Of a stretch of DNA of 13,816 nt, positions 7,548 to 13,416 are shown one piece after another. The DNA comes from an uncultured Frankiales bacterium (GTDB taxonomy: Bacteria > Actinomycetota > Actinomycetes > Mycobacteriales > SCTD01). The notes under the pieces are model-generated. The model did no database searches. It was not told where the DNA came from and worked only from the letters and a program-made list of their open reading frames with translations. How positions within the stretch are numbered: position 1 is the stretch's first letter; each line of letters begins with the position of its first letter. A program made the translations under genes and the position numbers. The DNA lies in contig CAMLIA010000119.1 in the NCBI GenBank assembly GCA_946479905.1, positions 1-13,816 of the forward strand. The letters run 5' to 3'.

Positions 7548-8414
7548 GTGGCAGCGGAGACCACGACCGACGAGGTCCTCGAGGGCGTCGACCTGAGCGG
7601 GCGGACGGCGCTGGTCACCGGCGCCTCCGCCGGCCTGGGCGTCGAGACGGTCCGTGCTCTGCAGTCCCGGGGCTGCGAGGTCGTCGGCGCGGTGCGCGAC
7701 GTCGCGAAGGCCAAGGCCGTCGTCGACTGCGACCTCGTCGAGCTCGACCTCGCCTCGCTGGACGCGGTCCGGCGCGGGGCGGACGCCGCAGCCGACCGGC
7801 TGCCGCGCATCGACCTGCTCATCAACAACGCGGGCATCATGGCCTGCCCGCTGGCCCGGACCGCCGACGGGTTCGAGATGCAGCTCGGCACCAACCACCT
7901 CGGGCACTTCGCGTGGACGACCGCGCTGCTGCCGAACCTGGGCCCGGACGCGCGCATCGTCAACCTCTCCAGCCGCGGTCACTTCCGCAGCGGGATGCGC
8001 TGGGACGACCCGCACTTCCGGGACGAGGGGTCCTACGACAAGTGGACGGCGTACGGCCAGAGCAAGACGGCCAACATCCTGTTCACCGTCGGTCTCGCGG
8101 CTCGCGGCCACACGTCGTACGCCGTGCACCCCGGGGTCATCCTCACCGAGCTCGGCCGGCACCTGACCGCCGAGGACTCAGAGGGCCTCGCGAAGCGGCT
8201 GCCGACCTTCAAGACCGTGCCGCAGGGCGCCGCGACGACCGTCTACGCCGCGGTCACGGACGGGCTGCCCAACGGCTGCTACCTGGAGGACTGCGGCGTC
8301 GCGGGTCCCGTCAACGAGGACTACACAGCGGGTGTCATGGCCTGGGCCACCGACCCCGCCGAGGCCGAGCGGCTCTGGGCGTGGTCCGAGGAGCAGGTCA
8401 GTACTCGTTCTTGA
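7548..8414 (+). CDS. Short-chain dehydrogenase/reductase (SDR, retinol-dehydrogenase-like)
   Basis: This 288-aa classical/extended-type SDR carries the dinucleotide motif TGASAGLG (24-31), NNAG (93-96), Asn116, the catalytic serine in NLSSRGH (139-145) and Tyr169-x-x-x-Lys173 (YGQSK). It interconverts an alcohol and a ketone or aldehyde using NAD(P)H. The length and the WDDPHF insert after the serine resemble the retinol-dehydrogenase/WW-oxidoreductase-like branch, which often acts on bulky hydrophobic alcohols. The GTG start directly follows the aldehyde dehydrogenase TAG, with no intergenic base, so the two are one transcript and may act in sequence. The 3' end overlaps the convergent minus-strand gene by 17 bases. 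Confidence 0.92.
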   Translation: MAAETTTDEVLEGVDLSGRTALVTGASAGLGVETVRALQSRGCEVVGAVRDVAKAKAVVDCDLVELDLASLDAVRRGADAAADRLPRIDLLINNAGIMACPLARTADGFEMQLGTNHLGHFAWTTALLPNLGPDARIVNLSSRGHFRSGMRWDDPHFRDEGSYDKWTAYGQSKTANILFTVGLAARGHTSYAVHPGVILTELGRHLTAEDSEGLAKRLPTFKTVPQGAATTVYAAVTDGLPNGCYLEDCGVAGPVNEDYTAGVMAWATDPAEAERLWAWSEEQVSTRS

Positions 8415-8859
8415 TGACGAAGTAGGACCCGCGGATCGTCCCCGCCAGCTTGGACTTCTGCCGGGCGAACTTGAAGGCCGACAGCTCCTCGGGGACCTCC
8501 ATGCCATCGGACAGCTTGAAGCCCACCGCTCGCTTCCCCGCGTCCGCGAGGGTGTAGAGCACGTTGACCGCCAGGCCGCTCTCGTAGAACACGTGCGTCC
8601 ACCGGATGCCGTCGACCTCGAGCTCGGTCGCCTCGAGCGCCGGTGAGGAGATGACGATGCCGCGCTCCTCCCTGAGGACCTTCGCGACGTAGTCGACGAG
8701 CTTCTTCGCCTTGGCAGCGGGCTGCACGGTGAAGTCCTGGTCGTACTTGTTCTTGAAGTACCGGGCCTCGTTGGCGCGCAGCCCGGCCAGCGCCTCGGCG
8801 ACCGGGGAGGACTCGAGGCCCTCGGTGGAGACGTTGACGAAGTCGACGGGGCGCGCCAT
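8398..8859 (-). CDS. Uncharacterised 153-aa protein in ferredoxin/ferredoxin reductase operon
   Basis: I do not recognise this family. The protein is soluble, mixed alpha/beta, with no signal peptide, membrane helix or cysteine. Visible features are a basic helical stretch (about 45-65, AAKAKKLVDYVAKVLREE), a beta-rich middle (TELEVDGIRWTHVFYESG), and a C terminus of alternating strands ending in SYFVIKNEY. The ATG at 8859 lies three bases after the ferredoxin TAG, with only a weak Shine-Dalgarno, so translation probably depends on coupling. The same transcript carries the ferredoxin-NADP reductase and ferredoxin, behind a KstR-like site. That context suggests a role with an electron-transfer chain, but no function can be assigned. 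Coding is supported by codon-position GC bias and by tight packing. Confidence 0.8.
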   Translation of the reverse strand: MARPVDFVNVSTEGLESSPVAEALAGLRANEARYFKNKYDQDFTVQPAAKAKKLVDYVAKVLREERGIVISSPALEATELEVDGIRWTHVFYESGLAVNVLYTLADAGKRAVGFKLSDGMEVPEELSAFKFARQKSKLAGTIRGSYFVIKNEY

Positions 8860-8862
8860 CGG

Positions 8863-9213
8863 CTAGTCCGCGTCGGGGTTGGGCGGGAGCTCCACCGTGC
8901 GCGGCGTGTCGGCCTCGATGGGGCCGGTCTTCATCGACCCGCCGGGCGACCCGAGCGGCTCGTCGCGACCCGGCAGCACCTCGTAGAAGAACACCCGGTT
9001 GTCCTCCTTGTCCTCGACCTTGTCGGCCGGGAGGGTGCGGTCCGGGTAGATCGCGTCGACCGGGCAGACCGGCTCGCACGCGCCGCAGTCGATGCACTCC
9101 TTGGGCTGGATGTAGAGCTTGCGGTCGCCCTCGTAGATGCAGTCGACGGGACACTCCTCGATGCAGGACATGTCCTTGATGTCCACGCAGGACGAGGTGA
9201 TCACGTACGTCAC
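8863..9213 (-). CDS. 7Fe ferredoxin ([3Fe-4S][4Fe-4S])
   Basis: This 116-aa ferredoxin has the cysteine spacing of Azotobacter vinelandii FdI, shifted by one. Cys9, Cys17 and Cys50 match the 3Fe-4S ligands (FdI 8, 16, 49). Cys21, Cys40, Cys43 and Cys46 match the 4Fe-4S ligands (20, 39, 42, 45). Cys25 matches the free Cys24. Key stretches are [13 protein letters not shown] and [17 protein letters not shown]. It is a cytoplasmic one-electron carrier, probably reduced by the adjacent reductase and passing electrons to an oxygenase encoded elsewhere, such as a cytochrome P450 (inference). The frame stays open upstream to 9492, but the GTG at 9213 is chosen because the ferredoxin fold starts there, GGAAGG sits nine bases upstream, and the start overlaps the reductase stop (GTGA). 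Confidence 0.93.
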   Translation of the reverse strand: MTYVITSSCVDIKDMSCIEECPVDCIYEGDRKLYIQPKECIDCGACEPVCPVDAIYPDRTLPADKVEDKEDNRVFFYEVLPGRDEPLGSPGGSMKTGPIEADTPRTVELPPNPDAD

Positions 9214-10193
9214 GCCTGTGCGCCTTCCGTCGAGTGGCCGGGGAACACCGTAGCCGAGGGGTCGATGACGGTCGCCGCGTTGTTGACGGCCGTCGCGGCC
9301 TCGCCGAAGCCGACCGAGATGAGCCGGACCTTGCCCGGGTACTCGGTGATGTCGCCCGCGGCGTAGACCCGCGGCAGGTTCGTCGCCATCGTCGTGTCGA
9401 CCACGATGTGGCGGTCCTCGGTCGCCAGCCCCCAGGCCTCCAGCGGGCTGATGTCGGCGGTGAAGCCCAGCGCGGCGACCAGTGCGTGGCACTCCAGCTC
9501 CTGCGACTCCTTCGTCTTCACGTGCCGGACGGTCAGGGACTCCACCGTGACGGAGCCGTTCACCGACACGGGTGACACCGGGGTGATGACGGTGATCGAG
9601 GAGTCCTGGAGCAGCTTCACGGAGTGCGCGTGCGCCCGGAACTCCTCCCGCCGGTGCACCAGCGTCACCGACGCCGCCACGCCCTCCAGGCCGAGGGCCC
9701 AGTCGACCGCGGAGTCGCCGCCGCCCACGACGACGACGTCCTTGCCGGCGTACGGCGTGTAGGTGGGGACGATGTACTCCAGCCCCTTGCCCTCGAAGGC
9801 CTCGCCGCCCGGGAGCGGGCGGGGCGAGAAGGTGCCGATGCCGCCCGTGACCACCACGGCCTTGGCCGCCACCGTCGTGCCCGAGGAGCAGCTGATGAGG
9901 ACGTCGTCGCCGCGGTCGGCGTACCCGACGGCCTGCTCGTTGAGCAGGTAGGTGGGCTCGAACGGCGCCGCCTGGTTGACCAGGTTCTCGACCAGGTCCT
10001 TGCCGCGGATGGCGGGGAACCCGGCGATGTCGTAGATCATCTTCTCGGGGTACAGCGCGGTGATCTGGCCGCCGGCCTCGGGCAGCGCGTCGAGCACCGC
10101 CACCGACAGGCCGCGGAAGCCCGCGTAGTAGGCCGCGTACAGCCCGGACGGGCCGGCCCCGACCACGAGCACGTCAGCGCTCACATCCGCCAC
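9210..10193 (-). CDS. Ferredoxin-NADP(+) reductase, thioredoxin-reductase-like type
   Basis: This 327-aa two-dinucleotide-domain flavoprotein has an FAD-binding GAGPSG (12-17), a second Rossmann motif GGGDSA (157-162), an NADPH-phosphate binding HRREEFRAH (180-188) and the FAD-ribityl motif VYAAGDI (276-282). The CxxC redox pair of thioredoxin reductase is absent at its usual place before the NADPH domain. This points to the YumC-type ferredoxin-NADP reductase, not thioredoxin reductase. It transfers electrons between NADPH and ferredoxin, and the 7Fe ferredoxin gene follows with a four-base overlap. The GTG start at 10193 has a strong GGGGAGG Shine-Dalgarno six bases upstream. A KstR-like operator ends 16 bases upstream, so expression is probably tied to substrate sensing. 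Confidence 0.93.
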   Translation of the reverse strand: MADVSADVLVVGAGPSGLYAAYYAGFRGLSVAVLDALPEAGGQITALYPEKMIYDIAGFPAIRGKDLVENLVNQAAPFEPTYLLNEQAVGYADRGDDVLISCSSGTTVAAKAVVVTGGIGTFSPRPLPGGEAFEGKGLEYIVPTYTPYAGKDVVVVGGGDSAVDWALGLEGVAASVTLVHRREEFRAHAHSVKLLQDSSITVITPVSPVSVNGSVTVESLTVRHVKTKESQELECHALVAALGFTADISPLEAWGLATEDRHIVVDTTMATNLPRVYAAGDITEYPGKVRLISVGFGEAATAVNNAATVIDPSATVFPGHSTEGAQA

Positions 10194-10209
10194 GTGTCAC
10201 CTCCCCAGC

Positions 10210-10223
10210 TAGAACACGTTACA
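10210..10223. promoter_or_regulatory. KstR-like operator upstream of the ferredoxin reductase operon
   Basis: TAGAACACGTTACA fits TNNAACNNGTTNNA at every fixed position (AAC and GTT cores, T and A ends). On the minus strand it lies 16 bases upstream of the reductase GTG, next to its Shine-Dalgarno. The gap 10194-10285 separates the reductase start from the end of the amidohydrolase, transcribed in the same direction. The operator therefore probably marks a promoter of its own for the redox block. No clear -10/-35 pair was found. Confidence 0.75.
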
Positions 10224-10285
10224 TTCTGGCACGTGGCATCACCCGCCGACGCCTGAAAGCCTAGCGAGCGGCCGGGAGCGCCCGG

Positions 10286-11416
10286 TCAGCGGAGCGACAT
10301 GCCGGCGAGCGCGGCAGCGACCAGCACGTCGACGCCCACCTGCAGAGCGGCCTCGTCCACGTCGAACGTGGGCTGGTGCAGGTCCATCGGCCGCTCCGCG
10401 CCGGGCGGCCGGACCCCGAGCCGCGCCATCGCGCCCGGCACGTGGTCCAGGTACCACGCGAAGTCCTCGCCCCCGAGCGACTGCTGCGTCGGGACGAGGC
10501 ACCCAGCACCCAGCGCCTGGGTGACGGCGGCGCCGAGCAGGGTGGTGGCGGACGGGTCGTTCACCACCGGGGGCACGCCGCGCTGGTAGGTCACCGAGGC
10601 GTGCGCGCCGTACGGCAGGACGAGCCCCTGCACGACCCGCTCGATGATCTCGGGGGCCTGCTCCCACGCCGTCTTGTCCAGCACCCGGAGGGTGCCGGCC
10701 AGCACGCCCTCCCGCGGGATGGCGTTGCGGGCGACCCCGGCGGCGACGTGACCCCACACGAGGCACATCCCCGCGCGCGGGTCCACCAGCCGGGACAGCG
10801 CGGCGGGGAGGCCGGTCGCCACCGTGGCCAGCACGTGCACGAGGTCGACGGTGCCGTGCGGCCGGCTGGTGTGCCCGCCCGGGCCCGTCAACCGGATCTC
10901 CACGTTGTCGGCGGCGGCCGTCAGCGGTCCCGACCGCAACCCGATGTGCCCCACCTCCAGCGAGGGGTCGCAGTGCAGGCCGAAGATGGCGGCGACGCCG
11001 TCGACCAGCCCCTCGGAGATGACGTCCAGCGCGCCCCCGGGCATCAGCTCCTCGGCCGGCTGGAAGATCAGCCGGACGCGCCCGGGAAGCTCCCGCCGGG
11101 CGAGCTCGAGCCCTGCGCCGAGCACGACCGCGGTGTGCACGTCGTGGCCGCAGGCGTGGCAGCACCCGTCGACGAGCGAGCGGTAGCTGACGTGCTTCTC
11201 GTCCTGCAGCGGCAGCGCGTCGATGTCGGCCCGCAGCGCGACCATCGGGCCGTCGAGCCCGATGTCGCAGACGACTCCCGTGCCGCAGGCCAGCACCTTC
11301 GGGGCGAGGCCGGCGGCGGTCAGGTGCTCGACGAGCACCGCCGTCGTGCGGTGCTCCTGCCGCCCCAGCTCGGGGTGCCGGTGCAGGTCGCGGCGCACCT
11401 CGACGAGGTCGATCAC
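10286..11416 (-). CDS. M20 family metallo-amidohydrolase (M20D type)
   Basis: This 376-aa protein has the M20D metal site: Cys89 and His91 in CCHACGHDVHTA, Glu122/Glu123 in FQPAEE, His148 in GLHCD and His347 in MDLHQPTF. The central GPGGHTSRPHG (178-188) belongs to the dimerisation domain. Relatives hydrolyse N-acyl or N-aminoacyl amides (hippurate, IAA-amino acids, peptidoglycan dipeptides); the substrate here is unknown. No signal peptide is present, so it is cytoplasmic. The GTG start at 11416 overlaps the upstream ligase stop (GTGA), making it the last gene of a coupled chain with an amide-bond-forming ligase. A short CCGGG-AGCG-CCCGG inverted repeat at 10272-10285, directly after the stop, could be a weak terminator but has no T-run. 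Confidence 0.9.
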   Translation of the reverse strand: MIDLVEVRRDLHRHPELGRQEHRTTAVLVEHLTAAGLAPKVLACGTGVVCDIGLDGPMVALRADIDALPLQDEKHVSYRSLVDGCCHACGHDVHTAVVLGAGLELARRELPGRVRLIFQPAEELMPGGALDVISEGLVDGVAAIFGLHCDPSLEVGHIGLRSGPLTAAADNVEIRLTGPGGHTSRPHGTVDLVHVLATVATGLPAALSRLVDPRAGMCLVWGHVAAGVARNAIPREGVLAGTLRVLDKTAWEQAPEIIERVVQGLVLPYGAHASVTYQRGVPPVVNDPSATTLLGAAVTQALGAGCLVPTQQSLGGEDFAWYLDHVPGAMARLGVRPPGAERPMDLHQPTFDVDEAALQVGVDVLVAAALAGMSLR

Positions 11417-12549
11417 TGCGCACCCGCCGGTCGGCCCGACGAGAACTCGTCCAGCAGGCTGTCCACGACCGCGGTGAGGTCACCGTGCGCAGCAGCCGCC
11501 ACGGCGCGCTGCCGCTGGTAGGACGCGCCCACCGTCACCACGTGCTCGACCCGGGCGAGCTCCTCCACGCACCCCAGCCGCTCGGCGCTCGGCTTGAGGT
11601 CCTGCGCCAGCTCGAGCAGCACGTCGCGGACCGGCCGGGTCGTCTCGTCCTCCTGGATGATGTGCGCGTCCATGCCGTAGCGGGCCGCGCGCCACTTGTT
11701 CTCGCGCACCACCCAGCCCTTCGGCATCGGCAGCGTGTAGCCCTTGTCGATCTCCCGGTCCAGGACGTCGACGAGGCACTGGGAGAGCGCCGCGACCATC
11801 CCGACCTCGTAGAGCGTCGGCAGGCCGTCGCAGATCCGCAGCTCCACCGTGCCGTAGGTCGGGTGCGGCCGGATGTCCCACCAGACCTCCTTGATCGACC
11901 CGATGGTGTGGGTCGAGATCAGGGTCTCCATGTACTCCTCGAACTCGGTCCAGCCGGCGAGCTGGTAGGGCAGCCCGGCGGTGGGGAGGCTCTCGAAGAT
12001 CTTGGAGCGCGCCGAGGCCAGGCCCGTGTCGTGCCCGATCCAGAACGGCGAGGAGGCCGACAGCGCGAGGAAGTGCGGGATGTACGCCGACAGCGCGTTC
12101 ACGATCGGGATGGCCTTCTCGGGGCTGCGGACGCCGACGTGCACGTGCACCCCGAAGATCTGCAGCTGGCGGGCCAGCCACTGCATGTCCTCGACCAGCT
12201 TGGCGTAGCGCGGGCTGGGGCTGATCGTCTGCGTCGCCCAGTCGGTGATGGGGTGCGTGCCCGCGCACATCATCCCGAGGCCGCGGGCCTCCACCAGCGG
12301 CCGGAGCTCCTCGACGGTCGCCGCCAGGTCGGCGGTGGCCTCGGCGACGTCCGCGCACACCCCCGTGATGATCTCGATGGTCGACTCGAGCAGCTCGTGC
12401 TTGGCCTTCGGGTGCTCGCCGTCGGGGCTCAGCTCGGTCAGGATCTCGCTCGCGGCGCTGGTGAGCTGACGGGTGTCGCGCGAGACCAGCTGCAGCTCCC
12501 ACTCCACGCCGAGGCTCGAGCGCGCCGAGCCCTCGAACGGGATCTTCAC
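11413..12549 (-). CDS. Carboxylate-amine ligase, YbdK / GCS2 family
   Basis: This 378-aa protein matches YbdK-type glutamate-cysteine ligase relatives such as M. tuberculosis Rv0433. Shared blocks are SLGVEWELQLV near the N terminus, MCAGTHPITDW, FGVHVHVGVRS, LALSASSPFW, IRPHPTYGTVELRICDG and VRENKWRAARYG. The GVEWE acid residues and the HVHVG histidines belong to the ATP/metal active site of GCS2 enzymes. Family members join a carboxylate (often glutamate) to an amine through an acyl-phosphate; E. coli YbdK has only weak gamma-glutamylcysteine activity, so the true substrate is open. The frame extends upstream to 13068, but the GTG at 12549 is chosen because conserved sequence begins within 15 residues and the start overlaps the GDPD stop (GTGA). 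Confidence 0.92.
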   Translation of the reverse strand: MKIPFEGSARSSLGVEWELQLVSRDTRQLTSAASEILTELSPDGEHPKAKHELLESTIEIITGVCADVAEATADLAATVEELRPLVEARGLGMMCAGTHPITDWATQTISPSPRYAKLVEDMQWLARQLQIFGVHVHVGVRSPEKAIPIVNALSAYIPHFLALSASSPFWIGHDTGLASARSKIFESLPTAGLPYQLAGWTEFEEYMETLISTHTIGSIKEVWWDIRPHPTYGTVELRICDGLPTLYEVGMVAALSQCLVDVLDREIDKGYTLPMPKGWVVRENKWRAARYGMDAHIIQEDETTRPVRDVLLELAQDLKPSAERLGCVEELARVEHVVTVGASYQRQRAVAAAAHGDLTAVVDSLLDEFSSGRPAGAQ

Positions 12550-13196
12550 CTCGGGAGCACCTCCACCAGCAGTCGTGGGCGGTCTGAGTAAACAGCGTCC
12601 AGCCCCCGGCGTACTGCCCATCGCATGGTCCAGGCGAACTGCACGTCCCAGCCGAAGGCCAGCAGGCCGGCCTCGTGCGCCCGCCGGATGAGGCGGCGGG
12701 ACCACCGGCCGTGCCGCAGGTTGACGGCATCGATGCCGGCGGCGCTCACGGCTGCCATCGCCCGGCGGCCGCCGAGGACCGCGTCCCGCCAGCGCATGTC
12801 GGTGACCAGGCGCACGTCGGGGTCCAGCGAGCGCCACGCCGCCGAGCGCAGCCCGCCCCCGCAGAGCCACAGCCGGCTCAGGTCGAACCCGGCCTCCCGG
12901 GCGACCTCGACGGTGCGGGCAGCGACGTCGCCCGCGCCCTTCATGTCCAGCGACAGGTCGAAGTCGGTGCCGCACTGGGCGAACAGCCCCGCGAGCGACA
13001 GGGGCGGCACCGGCTCCTTGTGCAGCGGGCCGTGGTGCAGCAGCGGCTCGCCGTCCGCGTCGAGCCACACGTCGGACTCGAGTCCGGTGGCACCCAGCTC
13101 CAGGGCGTGCTGGAAGGCGGCGAGGGAGTTCTCAGGACGCTCGGCCATCCCGCCGCGGTGGGCGAACCCGATCACCCTCTTCGGTGAGGTCCTCAC
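12546..13196 (-). CDS. Glycerophosphodiester phosphodiesterase family protein
   Basis: This 216-aa TIM-barrel protein of the GDPD family has FAHRGG (His13-Arg14), PENSLAAF (Glu22-Asn23), LESDVWLDADGEPLLHHG (metal ligands Glu40 and Asp42, catalytic His55) and a later LDMKG (Lys90). These are the family's metal-binding and acid-base residues. It would split a glycerophosphodiester into an alcohol and glycerol-3-phosphate. No signal peptide is evident, so it is probably cytoplasmic. Two GTG starts are possible, 13196 and 13175 (the latter giving MIGFAHRGG); neither has a well-placed Shine-Dalgarno. From 13196 it overlaps the preceding small membrane protein by 65 bases, so translation may depend on coupling. 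It is followed by the ligase with a four-base overlap. Confidence 0.9.
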   Translation of the reverse strand: MRTSPKRVIGFAHRGGMAERPENSLAAFQHALELGATGLESDVWLDADGEPLLHHGPLHKEPVPPLSLAGLFAQCGTDFDLSLDMKGAGDVAARTVEVAREAGFDLSRLWLCGGGLRSAAWRSLDPDVRLVTDMRWRDAVLGGRRAMAAVSAAGIDAVNLRHGRWSRRLIRRAHEAGLLAFGWDVQFAWTMRWAVRRGLDAVYSDRPRLLVEVLPR

Positions 13197-13368
13197 CCTC
13201 GGCCGGGACCCGGAGCTGCGGCGTCGGCTGGGTCGACCACGCGGTGGTGAGCGAGCGGGCGACGTGGAAGCGGTCGACCTCGTCGAGCCGGGAGCTGCGC
13301 CTCAGCAGCGGCAGGGCGAGCAGGAAGGCGAGAACGAGCAGGGCCAAGAAGACGGCGTACACGAGCAC
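13132..13368 (-). CDS. Small single-pass membrane protein
   Basis: This 78-aa protein begins with one strong hydrophobic helix (residues 1-22, VYAVFLALLVLAFLLALPLL), followed by RRSSR and a polar, charged tail containing DEVDRFHVARSLTTAWS. The positive residues after the helix predict an inner-membrane protein with the tail inside. It has no recognisable family. The call is supported by a good GGGGAGGA Shine-Dalgarno eight bases before the GTG at 13368 and by its place between the mutase and the phosphodiesterase gene on the same strand. Its last 65 bases overlap the annotated GDPD start. The terminal 20 or so residues (proline/arginine-rich) may be poorly conserved. It may be a small accessory of the operon. 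Confidence 0.62.
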   Translation of the reverse strand: MLVYAVFLALLVLAFLLALPLLRRSSRLDEVDRFHVARSLTTAWSTQPTPQLRVPAEGEDLTEEGDRVRPPRRDGRAS

Positions 13369-13416
13369 AGCGGGGGTCCTCCCCGTCGAGACGGTCCCCC
13401 CTGGACATCAGCAAGT

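Noticed and set aside
5934..8162. Very long minus-strand open frame (742 codons) opposite the aldehyde dehydrogenase and SDR
   Set aside because: Its translation is a low-complexity mix rich in Arg, Gly, Asp and Val with no motif, while the opposite strand encodes two enzymes with all catalytic residues. Long antisense frames are expected at this GC content.
9214..9492. N-terminal extension of the ferredoxin frame
   Set aside because: The extra 93 residues lie inside the reductase coding region, have shadow-like composition, and the GTG at 9213 with GGAAGG upstream gives a ferredoxin of normal length.
10272..10285. CCGGG-AGCG-CCCGG as a rho-independent terminator after the amidohydrolase
   Set aside because: The stem is only five pairs, there is no following T-run, and such repeats are common by chance at this GC content. 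Mentioned only in the amidohydrolase entry.
12550..13068. N-terminal extension of the carboxylate-amine ligase frame
   Set aside because: It runs through the phosphodiesterase gene in another frame; family conservation begins just after the GTG at 12549.
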